This document shows positions 53,225 to 61,861 of a stretch of 64,000 nucleotides of DNA, one piece after another (position 1 is the first letter of the stretch; each line of letters begins with the position of its first letter). The notes beneath the pieces are model-generated. The model was not told the origin of the DNA, did not search any database, and saw only the letters and a program-made list of their open reading frames with translations. Location: contig NZ_LMMA01000001.1 in the NCBI RefSeq assembly GCF_001422725.1, forward strand, positions 1-64,000, in the 5' to 3' direction. A program made the translations under genes and the position numbers. This DNA is from Flavobacterium sp. Leaf82 (GTDB lineage: Bacteria > Bacteroidota > Bacteroidia > Flavobacteriales > Flavobacteriaceae).

Positions 53225-54577
53225 ATGATACAAAAAGGAGTTATAGTGATTTTATTTTTCGTTTTGCTTAGCAATCCAATTTCGGTAATGGCTCAAACAG
53301 AACCCGAAGATATTGCTATGGCAACGGATGAATATCAGGATGCTTTTTATGAATCTTTAAAACAAAAAGGAATTGAAAATTATGATAAAGCCATCACATC
53401 ATTAGAAAAATGTGTAAGGTTAAAACCCAATGATGCTGTTGCATATTTTGAATTAGGAAAAAATTATCTCTCCCTGAAAGATTATCGAAATGCACAGGAT
53501 TCGTTTGAAAAAGCGACTCAATTAGATCCAAAAAACAAATGGTATTGGTTAGGAATTTACGATGTAAGTTACGAAACCAAGAACTATCCTTTGGCAATTG
53601 AGACCATTCAGAAAATAATTGCTTTTGATGAAGAGTACAAAGATGATTTGATTTCGTTATACATGATCACCAATCAGTTTGACAAAGCCCTTGTAACGAT
53701 CAATGAAATGAACGATAAATTTGGGAAATCAGAAGATCGTGATCGATACAAATTACAGATTTTATCTCAGGGGAAATATCAAAATGCCGAAGTTTCAAAC
53801 CTGATTGATCTGATTAAAAAGAATCCAAAAGAAGAATCTAATTATATAAATCTGATTTTTTTATATTCAAAATCTGAAGAAACAGATAAAGCATTAGAAG
53901 TTGCAAAACAATTAGCCAAAGAAGTTCCAACATCAGAGTGGGCGCAAGTCAGTTTGTTTAAAGTTTATATAGACTCAAACCAGGCAGATAAAGCGATTAA
54001 GGCAATGAATGTAATTTTATCAAGTTCTAAAATTGATTCAAAAATCAAACATCGTACATTGAATGAATTTTTGATTTATGTGAATAAAAATCCGCAATAT
54101 GCTCCTGAATTAGAGAAAGCAATTGCTTATTTTGATAATGATAAAGAAGTTGATGTTACAAAAGAAATAGGTAAATTTTATCATAGCAAAGGTCAGTTTG
54201 AGAATGCGATTAAATATTATGAAAAAGATTTAAAAGTAAATTCAGATACAGATCGTGAAACCAATTTGTTATTGCTTGAGGCTTATACGCAAGCAAAACA
54301 ATTTGAACCTATGACAAAAAGAGCAATGAATATGATTGAAGTTTATCCTAGTCAGCCGCAGTTTTATTATTATGCGGGATTGGGGAACAATCAGTTGAAA
54401 CAATTTAAAAACGCAAAAACCGTTTTAGAAATGGGACTGGATTACGTAGTCGACGATAAAACGCTTGAAGCAAATTTTAATATTCAATTAGGAGAGGCAT
54501 ATAATGGTTTGGGAGATGCTAAGAAAAAAGAGGAATACTTTTTGAAGGCAAGTGAATTATTAAAGAAAAAAAAGTAA
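53225..54577 (+). CDS. Exported TPR protein
   Basis: 450 residues: signal peptide (VIVILFFVLLSNPISVMA) then ten or more tetratricopeptide repeats, e.g. AVAYFELGKNYLSLKDYRNAQDSFEKATQ near residue 75 and FENAIKYYEKDL near residue 320. A scaffold for protein contacts in the periplasm. It precedes the DUF4292 lipoprotein (6-bp gap) and the EnvC-like gene, a gene order consistent with an envelope operon. Partner proteins are not readable. Confidence 0.85.
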   Translation: MIQKGVIVILFFVLLSNPISVMAQTEPEDIAMATDEYQDAFYESLKQKGIENYDKAITSLEKCVRLKPNDAVAYFELGKNYLSLKDYRNAQDSFEKATQLDPKNKWYWLGIYDVSYETKNYPLAIETIQKIIAFDEEYKDDLISLYMITNQFDKALVTINEMNDKFGKSEDRDRYKLQILSQGKYQNAEVSNLIDLIKKNPKEESNYINLIFLYSKSEETDKALEVAKQLAKEVPTSEWAQVSLFKVYIDSNQADKAIKAMNVILSSSKIDSKIKHRTLNEFLIYVNKNPQYAPELEKAIAYFDNDKEVDVTKEIGKFYHSKGQFENAIKYYEKDLKVNSDTDRETNLLLLEAYTQAKQFEPMTKRAMNMIEVYPSQPQFYYYAGLGNNQLKQFKNAKTVLEMGLDYVVDDKTLEANFNIQLGEAYNGLGDAKKKEEYFLKASELLKKKK

Positions 54578-54583
54578 ACTCAT

Positions 54584-55363
54584 ATGAAAAAATATATAGC
54601 GATAGTATTCCTGACAGTTTTTATGGTTTCTTGTAAATCAAAAGCTGTTGCAGTACAAAATAACGATACGAAAGAAGTTGTCACAAAAGAGGACAAAAAA
54701 GCAATTGACAAACACTATGATAATAAGTTAGATTTTTCGACCTTATATATAAAAGCAAGTGCAAAATATGTTGACGAAAAACAAAGCCAGAATGTTACTG
54801 CCGAAATTAAAATAGAGAAAGACAAACAAATTTTAGTAAGCGTTCGTTTTTTAGGAATTACAATGGCAAAAGCTTTGATAACACCAACAGCAGTAAGTTA
54901 CTATGAAAAAATAAACAGTACATACTACGAAGGTGATTTTACCAGTTTAAGCAAATGGTTAGGAACTGAATTAGATTACAGCAAAGTTCAGAATTTGTTA
55001 GTAGGAGAAGCACTTGACGATTTAAGAAAAGGAAAATATACCCAAACAATTGTAGAAAACCTTTTTAAGTTAGAAGATCAAAAAGAAGCAAACATAAAGA
55101 AATCTTTCTTCTTGGATGCTGATAAATATTTAGTGCAAAAAGAAGAGATTTCGCAACCTTCAGAAAATAGATTACTGGAAATCGTATATTCTGATAGTAA
55201 AGTTTTTAATCAGGGAACACTTCCAACAAGTATCGAAATTAATGCAATTCAGCCAAAAGGAAAAACCAATATTAACCTGAATTATAATAATATTTCATTT
55301 AATGAAGAACTTTCTTTCCCATATAGCGTACCAAGTGGTTATAAAAAAGTTATAATTAAGTAA
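54584..55363 (+). CDS. DUF4292 lipoprotein
   Basis: 259 residues with a lipobox in VFLTVFMVSCKSK (Cys at 17). The rest is beta-rich and resembles DUF4292, an outer-membrane-associated LolA/LolB-like fold family in Bacteroidota. KAKALI-like hydrophobic strand MAKALITPTAVSYYEKI near residue 99 is typical. Function unknown; a lipoprotein-trafficking role is inference. Flanked by TPR and EnvC-like genes on the same strand. Confidence 0.82.
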   Translation: MKKYIAIVFLTVFMVSCKSKAVAVQNNDTKEVVTKEDKKAIDKHYDNKLDFSTLYIKASAKYVDEKQSQNVTAEIKIEKDKQILVSVRFLGITMAKALITPTAVSYYEKINSTYYEGDFTSLSKWLGTELDYSKVQNLLVGEALDDLRKGKYTQTIVENLFKLEDQKEANIKKSFFLDADKYLVQKEEISQPSENRLLEIVYSDSKVFNQGTLPTSIEINAIQPKGKTNINLNYNNISFNEELSFPYSVPSGYKKVIIK

Positions 55364-55368
55364 ATTTG
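55361..55368 (+). promoter_or_regulatory. Possible internal promoter before the EnvC-like gene
   Basis: TAAATTTG, exact TAnnTTTG, overlapping the stop codon of the DUF4292 gene, 18 bp before ATG 55387. It contains the TTG at 55366 that would otherwise be taken as start. Confidence 0.45.
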
Positions 55369-55386
55369 CAAAAAGAAAACATAAAC

Positions 55387-56667
55387 ATGCCAAAATTTCT
55401 CCTAAGCCTAATTTTTATATGTGCCACTACATTTATGTGGGCGCAAGATTCGCAGCAAGAAAAACTTGAACAGCGTAAAGCTCAGATTCAGCAGGAAATT
55501 AGAGAAAATGAAAAAATGTTGCAGTCTGTAAAGAAAAAAGAAAAGTCAGCAGTAAATGTTTTTTTAATTCAGGCTAATAAAATAAAATTAAAAGAGAAAC
55601 TGATTAATACCACGGCAAAACAAGAAAAGCTTTTAAGTAATGACATGTATATTAATCAGGTACAGGTTAATAAACTAAAAAAGGAATTGACAATCTTAAA
55701 AGCAGATTACTCAAAAATGATTTTAAAATCATACAAAAGCAGATCTGAGCAAAGTCGAGCCATGTTTATTTTATCTTCTGAGAGTTTTTTGCAAGCTTAC
55801 AAAAGAGCACAATATTTAAAGCAATATACCAATTTTAGAAAAAATCAAGGTTTGGAAATTGAATCCAAATCAGCCCAACTTGTTGATTTCAACGCAAAAC
55901 TGGACGGACAAAGAAAGGTTAAGAAAAAAATCATTGCTGAAAACGAAAAGGAGAAACAAAGTTTAGAAGAAGAGAAAAAAGAACAGCAAAAAATTGTTAA
56001 CTCTCTTAAAAAAGATAAAAATAAAATTATTGCCGATACAAAATCTAAACAACAGGAATCAAGAAGAATTGATGCAAAAATCAAGGATCTTATTCGGGAA
56101 CAAATTAGATTAGCCAATCAAAGAGCCGAAGAAGAAAGACGTAAAAGAATTGCAGAAGGGAAAGCCAGTGAAGCAGAAAAAGCAGAAGCGGCGGCACCTA
56201 AAAGTTATTCATCAGACAGAATTACGTTAACGCCGGAGGGTAAAATTTTAGCGGCAGATTTTAAAGCAAACAGAGGAAAACTCCCTTGGCCGGTAGAAAA
56301 AGGATTTATATCCCTTGGTTATGGAGATCAGCCACATCCACTTTATCCTACACTTACCGTTCATAATTCAGGAGTAGAGATTACTACAGAACAAGGATCG
56401 ACTGCGCGTGCCGTATTTGAAGGAGTAGTATCAAAAGTTATTGCCTTATCTCCGGTAAACAGAGCCGTATTTATTCAGCATGGAGATTACTTTACAGTAT
56501 ATCAAAACTTAAGTCAGGTATCTGTTGAACAAGGTGACAAAGTAAAAGTCAAGCAGAGTATTGGAAAAGTAAGAACAAGTGGAGATACAGGAAAAACAAT
56601 CATTAAGTTTTTGATTCTTCAAAATACAACAAACAACAATCCGGAAGGATGGTTGCAAAACAGATAA
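55387..56667 (+). CDS. EnvC-like murein hydrolase activator with degenerate LytM domain
   Basis: About 426 residues from ATG 55387: signal peptide (PKFLLSLIFICATTFMWA), long coiled coil (about 20-270, Lys/Glu/Gln rich) and a C-terminal M23/LytM fold (about 300-426). The metalloprotease motifs are broken: the usual HxGxD reads HNSGVEI, and the usual YxHL reads YQNLSQV, so the zinc-binding histidine of the HxH motif is missing. As in E. coli EnvC, it is more likely an activator of amidases at division than an enzyme. Own terminator at 56670-56696. Confidence 0.88.
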   Translation: MPKFLLSLIFICATTFMWAQDSQQEKLEQRKAQIQQEIRENEKMLQSVKKKEKSAVNVFLIQANKIKLKEKLINTTAKQEKLLSNDMYINQVQVNKLKKELTILKADYSKMILKSYKSRSEQSRAMFILSSESFLQAYKRAQYLKQYTNFRKNQGLEIESKSAQLVDFNAKLDGQRKVKKKIIAENEKEKQSLEEEKKEQQKIVNSLKKDKNKIIADTKSKQQESRRIDAKIKDLIREQIRLANQRAEEERRKRIAEGKASEAEKAEAAAPKSYSSDRITLTPEGKILAADFKANRGKLPWPVEKGFISLGYGDQPHPLYPTLTVHNSGVEITTEQGSTARAVFEGVVSKVIALSPVNRAVFIQHGDYFTVYQNLSQVSVEQGDKVKVKQSIGKVRTSGDTGKTIIKFLILQNTTNNNPEGWLQNR

Positions 56668-56669
56668 TA

Positions 56670-56696
56670 AAAGGGAGCTAATTAGCTCCCTTTTTT
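56670..56696 (+). terminator. Terminator after the EnvC-like gene
   Basis: AAGGGAGCTA / TAGCTCCCTT palindrome followed by six T. Confidence 0.88.
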
Positions 56697-56751
56697 ATGT
56701 CACAATTGTAATTGTTCAAGTGAAATTGTTAAGATTGAAATTTAAAAATAG

Positions 56752-56759
56752 TATTTTTG
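56752..56759 (+). promoter_or_regulatory. Promoter -7 element abutting the rbfA start
   Basis: TATTTTTG, exact TAnnTTTG, with only 4 bp between it and the rbfA ATG. If used, transcription would start at or beside the A of ATG, giving a leaderless mRNA. Confidence 0.5.
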
Positions 56760-56763
56760 CACT

Positions 56764-57156
56764 ATGGAAACAAATAGACAGAAAAAAATAGGCGGTGTCA
56801 TCCAGAAAGATTTGGTTGATATTTTGCAAGGTGAAGTGAGAAAAAACGGAATTAGTAATTTGGTAATTTCGGTATCCAAAGTTAGTGTTACTTCAGATTT
56901 ATCTGTGGCAACCGTATATTTAAGCATTTTTCCTCAGGACAAAGCCAAAGAAACTTTAGAAGGTATAAAATCGAATAGTACTTTAATTAAACACGATTTA
57001 TCGCAACGTGTACGTTTGCAATTGCGTCGTGTACCAAACCTTGTATTCTTTATAGATGACTCTTTAGACTATATCGAAAAGATTGATAATGCATTATCAA
57101 ACAGAGAAAACCCAATTGAAAACCGTGATCTTTTAGAAAAAAGAAGAAAATCATAA
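56764..57156 (+). CDS. rbfA: 30S ribosome-binding factor A
   Basis: 130-residue KH-like maturation factor for 16S rRNA. Family features: a helical start with KIGGVIQKDLVDIL, the central VSVTSDLSVATVYLSIFP near residue 41, and the C-terminal LRRVPNLVFFIDDSLDY near residue 83. Followed with one base spacing by the permease gene. Confidence 0.94.
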   Translation: METNRQKKIGGVIQKDLVDILQGEVRKNGISNLVISVSKVSVTSDLSVATVYLSIFPQDKAKETLEGIKSNSTLIKHDLSQRVRLQLRRVPNLVFFIDDSLDYIEKIDNALSNRENPIENRDLLEKRRKS

Positions 57157-57157
57157 G

Positions 57158-58357
57158 TTGAATTTCCCCCTTTACATAGCCAAACGTTATATTTTTAGCA
57201 AAAGTAAAAACAATGCTATCAATATTATTAATCGTATTGCCAGCATGGGAATCATTGTTGGTACAATGGCTTTGTTTGTAGTTTTATCTGTTTTTAGCGG
57301 ACTAAAAATTTTTAGCCTTTCGTTTACAAACGAGATAGATCCGGATTTAAAAATCACCAGTACATACGGAAAATCATTTTTGATTACACCGGATCAGGAA
57401 AATCAAATTAAAAAAATTGATGGCGTTGTTTCGTACACGAAAATTATTGAGGAACGCGTTTTGTTTTTATTTAAAGATAAACAACAAGTAACCTATCTAA
57501 AAGGAGTAGACAAAAATTATCCTGTTGTAAACGATATCAAAAAAAAGCTTTTTAACGGTCAATGGTTTAAGCCCGGCACTTATCAGGTAGTTATTGGTTA
57601 CGGAATTGCTCAGGATTTTTCGATGGGAATTCTTGATTTCGAAAATCCATTGCAAATATTTGCACCAAAACCAGGAAAAGGAGCAATCGAAAATCCTGAC
57701 GAAGCATTTAATAAAACAGATGTTCTGCCAGTTGGAATTTATTCAATCAGTGAAGATTTAGATTCAAAATATGTATTTGCTGACTTGGGTTTGGCACAGG
57801 AATTACTGATGTATAAACCCAATCAAATCTCTGGAATCGAGTTTAACCTGAAAGATAATGCAAACGAAAATGCTATTAGTGATAAACTAAAAACTATTTT
57901 TCACGATAAAATTACATTAAAAAACAGAGCGCAGCTTAACGAGTCTTTGTACAAAATGCTTAATACAGAGAATATAGTTGTTTACCTGATTTTTACTTTA
58001 GTAATTATTGTAGCACTTTTTAATTTAGTTGGAGCTTTGATTATGATGATTTTAGAAAAGAAAGGAAACTTAAAAACTCTTTTTAATCTGGGAACAGAAA
58101 TCAATAGCTTGCGAAAAATATTCCTGCTTCAGGGAATTTTACTCAGCGTTTTTGGCGGTATAATTGGTCTCGTTCTGGGTATTATTCTAGTATTGTTACA
58201 ACAACAATACGAACTCATTATGATCACGCCAACCCTGGCATATCCCGTAGTTTTTAGTCTCGAAAACGTACTTATAGTTTTGGGTACAATTGTATCACTT
58301 GGTTTTGTGGCATCTTTAATCGCCAGCAGCCGTGTAAGTAAAAAGTTATTGGATTAA
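57158..58357 (+). CDS. LolC/LolE-type ABC permease
   Basis: 399 residues with the MacB/FtsX-like layout: an N-terminal helix (about 20-48, NRIASMGIIVGTMALFVVLSV), a large extracytoplasmic domain (50-260) and three C-terminal helices starting near residues 268, 315 and 365. Closest in kind to LolC/E, which release lipoproteins from the inner membrane. The start is TTG, one base after the rbfA stop. No LolD-type ATPase is adjacent. Confidence 0.88.
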   Translation: MNFPLYIAKRYIFSKSKNNAINIINRIASMGIIVGTMALFVVLSVFSGLKIFSLSFTNEIDPDLKITSTYGKSFLITPDQENQIKKIDGVVSYTKIIEERVLFLFKDKQQVTYLKGVDKNYPVVNDIKKKLFNGQWFKPGTYQVVIGYGIAQDFSMGILDFENPLQIFAPKPGKGAIENPDEAFNKTDVLPVGIYSISEDLDSKYVFADLGLAQELLMYKPNQISGIEFNLKDNANENAISDKLKTIFHDKITLKNRAQLNESLYKMLNTENIVVYLIFTLVIIVALFNLVGALIMMILEKKGNLKTLFNLGTEINSLRKIFLLQGILLSVFGGIIGLVLGIILVLLQQQYELIMITPTLAYPVVFSLENVLIVLGTIVSLGFVASLIASSRVSKKLLD

Positions 58358-58530
58358 TATTTCTTACTAAAAAATATTACTTATATTTATCCCCTTAAAA
58401 AACTACAGTTTATGATTGTTTCTGCCTAATCCTATTTTATTTTTTCGAATAATTAGGATACCTACGTTTATTTTTCTTCAGTTCAGATCATTTGAATCTG
58501 AGCTAATATCATTATTTATCCTAACATATC

Positions 58531-59958
58531 ATGACAGAAACAACAATAAAGAAAAGTTTATTTTCTAAAATTTTCACCACTTTACAACAAGCAATCAAAG
58601 GCGACGAATCTTTTGATTATACCGAAGGCAGCATCAAAAAAGCAGTTATTCTTTTAGCCATTCCAATGGTTTTAGAAATGATGATGGAATCTGTTTTTGC
58701 ATTAGTCGATTTATATTTCGTTGGACATTTAGAGCATAGTAGTTTTGCCATTCAAACCGTTGGTTTGACAGAATCTGTACTTACTATTATATATTCAGTA
58801 GCAATTGGTATGAGTATGGCCGCAACAGCAGTTGTAGCAAGACGCATTGGCGAAAAAGATCCTGTTGCCGCAGCAAAAGCAGGAATGCAGGCAATTATAG
58901 TTGCATTAGTAGTTAACACCATAATTAGTATTCTGGGAGTTATTTATGCCAAAGAAATCTTGATTTTGATGGGAGCATCTTTAGAAGCCGCAGAACATGG
59001 TTATATTTTTACTCAAATTATGATTGGCGGAAGTTTGTGCATTATGCTATTATTTCTGATTAACGGAATATTTCGTGGAGCAGGAAACGCAGCAATTGCC
59101 ATGAAAAGTCTTTGGCTGGCGAATATTTGTAATATTATTTTATGTCCCATATTAATTAACGGTTTTGGTCCGGTTCCAGCTTTTGGATTAACCGGAGCAG
59201 CAATCGCTACAACTTTAGGCAGAACCATTGGTGTACTATATCAGGTATTTCATTTGTTTTTTGGCAATGGAGCTTTAAAAATTAAACTTTCGTATTTCAT
59301 ACCGGATTTTCAGCAGATAAAGGCATTAGTCAAAATTGCTGCTCCAGGAGTTTTACAATTCGTTATTGCTTCTTGCAGCTGGATTTTTCTGGCACAATTA
59401 GTAGCAACAACAGGCGGAGATCATGGATCTGCGGGATATCAGACAGCACTTCGAATTATGATGTTTTTTATTCTTCCGGCTTGGGGATTAAGTAATGCAG
59501 CAGCTACTTTAGTGGGACAAAACTTAGGTGCAAAACAAATCGATCGTGCCGAAAAATCAGTTTATACAACAGCCAGATACAATGTTATCTTTATGGCAAC
59601 GATTATGGTAATCACATTATGTTTTGGAAAATATATTATTTCGTTTTTTACGAATGACGAAATGGTAAAAACAATCGCAGTTGAAGCTTTGCAGATCATG
59701 AGTATCGGATTTATCTTTTACGGAATCGGAATGGTTTTGATCAATACTTTCAACGGAGCAGGAGATACCTGGACACCAACCGGAATTAATTTCTTTGGTT
59801 TTTGGTTGTTCCAAATTCCGTTAGCCTATGTATTGGCAAAACATTTTAATATGGGACCAACAGGAGTTTTTATAGCAATTCCGGTTGCAGAAACCGCAAT
59901 AACATTGGCAGGAATATTTTTCTATAAAAGAGGAAAATGGAAACGTATTCAAGTATAG
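58531..59958 (+). CDS. MATE-family efflux transporter
   Basis: 475 residues with 12 transmembrane helices and the MATE signatures VLEMMMESVFALVDLYFVG near residue 47 and AATLVGQNLGAKQIDRAE near residue 325. Sodium- or proton-coupled export of cationic compounds; the substrate is not readable. The ~170-bp spacer before it is AT-rich without clear motif. Ends at a terminator that has a duplicate beyond the toxin-antitoxin pair. Confidence 0.92.
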   Translation: MTETTIKKSLFSKIFTTLQQAIKGDESFDYTEGSIKKAVILLAIPMVLEMMMESVFALVDLYFVGHLEHSSFAIQTVGLTESVLTIIYSVAIGMSMAATAVVARRIGEKDPVAAAKAGMQAIIVALVVNTIISILGVIYAKEILILMGASLEAAEHGYIFTQIMIGGSLCIMLLFLINGIFRGAGNAAIAMKSLWLANICNIILCPILINGFGPVPAFGLTGAAIATTLGRTIGVLYQVFHLFFGNGALKIKLSYFIPDFQQIKALVKIAAPGVLQFVIASCSWIFLAQLVATTGGDHGSAGYQTALRIMMFFILPAWGLSNAAATLVGQNLGAKQIDRAEKSVYTTARYNVIFMATIMVITLCFGKYIISFFTNDEMVKTIAVEALQIMSIGFIFYGIGMVLINTFNGAGDTWTPTGINFFGFWLFQIPLAYVLAKHFNMGPTGVFIAIPVAETAITLAGIFFYKRGKWKRIQV

Positions 59959-59960
59959 TT

Positions 59961-60002
59961 TAAAAACAAAAAAGACCTTCAAATTTTGAAGGTCTTTTTT
60001 AT
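59961..60002 (+). terminator. Terminator after MATE gene (left copy of a direct repeat)
   Basis: AAAAAAGACCTTCAAA / TTTTGAAGGTCTTTTTT. The 42-bp segment from TAAAAACAAAAAAGACC is repeated with single-base length changes at 60591-60632. Confidence 0.88.
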
Positions 60003-60011
60003 GAATATTTT

Positions 60012-60043
60012 TTTGTACCTTTGAACGTACAAATTAAAGTACG
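60012..60043 (+). promoter_or_regulatory. Promoter and operator of the toxin-antitoxin pair
   Basis: The -7 element TACCTTTG (60016-60023) lies between the arms of an inverted repeat, TTTGTAC (60012-60018) and GTACAAA (60027-60033); a further GTAC follows at 60039-60042. YefM-type antitoxins autoregulate by binding TGTACA-like palindromes, which fits this arrangement. Confidence 0.65.
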
Positions 60044-60051
60044 CTATAAAG

Positions 60052-60309
60052 ATGAAAGCAATAACAATATCTACATTAAGAAAAAATATAAAAAACTATT
60101 TTGATGAAGTATCTGAATCATCAGAGATTATTGTCGTTCCCAGAAATACAGAGGAAGATGCAGTTGTAATAATTTCTATGAAAGAATATAATTCAATATT
60201 AGAAACACAGCATTTGCTATCAACTAAAGCGAATAGAAAAAGACTTTCAGAATCTATAGAACAAATGGAAAATGGAAAACTTAGTACTTATAATTTAGAT
60301 GAACTTTAG
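60052..60309 (+). CDS. yefM: YefM/Phd-family antitoxin
   Basis: 85 residues. The N-terminal DNA-binding domain [20 protein letters not shown] with [20 protein letters not shown] is the YefM/Phd fold; the C-terminal tail ([18 protein letters not shown]) is the toxin-wrapping part. It neutralises YoeB and represses its own operon. Toxin gene 5 bp downstream. Confidence 0.93.
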   Translation: MKAITISTLRKNIKNYFDEVSESSEIIVVPRNTEEDAVVIISMKEYNSILETQHLLSTKANRKRLSESIEQMENGKLSTYNLDEL

Positions 60310-60314
60310 ATTCT

Positions 60315-60590
60315 ATGGATATTTGTTTTACTAAAAATGGTTGGGAAGAGTTTGAATTCTGGATTGAAAATGACACGGATACTGCAATAAAAATAAAGGA
60401 ATTAATAAAATCAATTAGAGAAAATCCATTTAAAGGAATCGGGAAACCAGAACCTTTACGACATGATTTAAAAAGTTTTTGGTCCCGAAGAATTAACGGT
60501 GAACATCGTTTAGTTTATAAAGTTTCAGGAACTAAAGGAATTGATCAAAAATGTGTGATTTTACAATGTAGATTTCATTATGATGATTAA
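60315..60590 (+). CDS. yoeB: YoeB-type mRNA interferase toxin
   Basis: 91 residues closely parallel to E. coli YoeB: conserved segments GIGKPEPLRHDL near residue 41, SRRINGEHRLVYKV near residue 56 and the end CRFHYDD. Catalytic positions (Glu in KPEPL, Arg in RRINGEHR, His-Tyr near the C-terminus) are present. It cleaves mRNA in the ribosomal A site; two residues extend past the usual HY ending. Intact and probably functional. Confidence 0.94.
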   Translation: MDICFTKNGWEEFEFWIENDTDTAIKIKELIKSIRENPFKGIGKPEPLRHDLKSFWSRRINGEHRLVYKVSGTKGIDQKCVILQCRFHYDD

Positions 60591-60632
60591 TAAAAACAAA
60601 AAAGACCTTCAAATTTGAAGGTCTTTTTTTAT
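60591..60632 (+). terminator. Terminator after yoeB (right copy of a direct repeat)
   Basis: Starts TAAAAACAAAAAAGACC and repeats the segment at 59961-60002; stem GACCTTCAAA/TTTGAAGGTC with seven T after it. The first bases are directly after the toxin stop codon. Confidence 0.88.
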
Positions 60633-60638
60633 ATCAGG

Positions 60639-60671
60639 ATCTTTGTCAAAGTTTTAAACTTTGACAAAGAT
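60639..60671. repeat. 33-bp palindrome
   Basis: ATCTTTGTCAAAGTTT and AAACTTTGACAAAGAT form perfect 16-bp arms around one T. It lies between yoeB and the dusB stop codon. It lacks a T-run on the minus strand, so a pure terminator role is unsure. Confidence 0.85.
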
Positions 60672-60682
60672 TTTATTACAGT

Positions 60683-61675
60683 CTAAACAAATTCATATCC
60701 GGCATAAACCTGCTCAATCTCTTTCATAATAGCAAACAAATTTTCAGGTTCATCAGTAGTAACCAATTTTTGCTTGTATTCTTTAAACGAATGAATTCCT
60801 TTAAAATAATTGGTATAATGACGGCGCATTTCAACGATTCCTAAACGTTCACCTTTCCATTCCATCGACCACATAAGATGATTTCTGGCAGCTTCTACGC
60901 GATCAGCAACGGTTGGAGCAGCTAAGTGTTCACCCGTTTTAAAATAATGCTTGATTTCGTTAAAAATCCATGGATAACCAATTGCAGCACGACCAATCAT
61001 AATTCCGTCAATACCGTATTCGTTTTTATATTTTAATGCTTTTTCAGGATTGTCGATATCGCCATTTCCAAAAATTGGCATTGTAATTCTCGGGTTGTTT
61101 TTTACGCGTGCAATATGCGACCAGTCAGAATGACCTTTATACATTTGCGCACGAGTTCTGGCATGAATCGTTAAAGCCTGAACACCAATATCCTGAAGTC
61201 TTTCAGCAACTTCATCAATATTGATCGAATTTTCATCCCAGCCCAAACGCGTTTTTACCGTTACTGGCAAATCCGTACTTCTGATAACTGCTTTTGTCAA
61301 ACGAACCATCAAATCTACATCTTTCAAAACTCCGGCTCCGGCACCTTTACAAACCACTTTTTTTACAGGACATCCAAAATTAATATCCACTAAATCAGGT
61401 TTTACCGTAGAAACAATTTTAGACGAAAGCGCCATTGCTTCTTCATCACCACCAAAAATCTGAATTCCAACCGGACGTTCATAATCAAAAATATCCAACT
61501 TCATTCTACTTTTGATCGCATCACGAATCAATCCTTCAGACGAAATAAATTCAGAATACATCATGTCAGCGCCGTGCGTTTTGCATAATCTGCGAAACGG
61601 CGGATCACTTACATCTTCCATCGGTGCGAGTAATAAAGGAAATTCGGGTAATTCTATGTTGCCAATCTTGACCAT
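60683..61675 (-). CDS. dusB: tRNA-dihydrouridine synthase
   Basis: About 330 residues from ATG 61675 (MVKIGNIELPEFPLLLAPM). FMN-dependent reduction of uridine in the tRNA D-loop. TIM-barrel motifs: APMEDVSDPPFRRLC near residue 16, the catalytic cysteine in FGCPVKKVVCKGAGAG near residue 99, ARTRAQMYKGHSDW near residue 170, and GNGDIDNPEKAL near residue 202. The frame extends 99 bp upstream to 61774, but the promoter at 61691-61698 lies inside that extension. Confidence 0.93.
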   Translation of the reverse strand: MVKIGNIELPEFPLLLAPMEDVSDPPFRRLCKTHGADMMYSEFISSEGLIRDAIKSRMKLDIFDYERPVGIQIFGGDEEAMALSSKIVSTVKPDLVDINFGCPVKKVVCKGAGAGVLKDVDLMVRLTKAVIRSTDLPVTVKTRLGWDENSINIDEVAERLQDIGVQALTIHARTRAQMYKGHSDWSHIARVKNNPRITMPIFGNGDIDNPEKALKYKNEYGIDGIMIGRAAIGYPWIFNEIKHYFKTGEHLAAPTVADRVEAARNHLMWSMEWKGERLGIVEMRRHYTNYFKGIHSFKEYKQKLVTTDEPENLFAIMKEIEQVYAGYEFV

Positions 61676-61690
61676 CTTCAATATTTTGTG

Positions 61691-61698
61691 CAAAATTA
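61691..61698 (-). promoter_or_regulatory. Promoter of dusB
   Basis: Reads TAATTTTG on the minus strand (exact TAnnTTTG), with TTTG at 61721-61724 as -33 element (22-bp gap), 15 bp before ATG 61675. Confidence 0.6.
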
Positions 61699-61770
61699 CA
61701 ACATTTAGTTTAATTTGTACCAAATTGAGGTTCAAAGGTTCAGAGTAACAAAGGTTCAAAGGCTTTTGAA

Positions 61771-61848
61771 CCATGTAAGTTATATAAGTTCATTTAATAA
61801 AATCGTGATTACCACAAACTTTAATATGAACTTATATAACTTACATGG
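61771..61848. repeat. 23-bp perfect inverted repeat
   Basis: Arms 61771-61793 (CCATGTAAGTTATATAAGTT then CAT) and 61826-61848 are exact reverse complements around a 32-nt AT-rich loop. Just upstream, GGTTCAAAGG occurs repeatedly (61730-61760). It fills the space between dusB and the PaaK-like ligase gene. Confidence 0.85.
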
Positions 61849-61861
61849 TGAAAAAAAAATC

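Noticed and set aside
61676..61774. Longer start for dusB
   Set aside because: A promoter with -7 and -33 elements lies inside the extension; family proteins begin near MVKIGNIELPEF.
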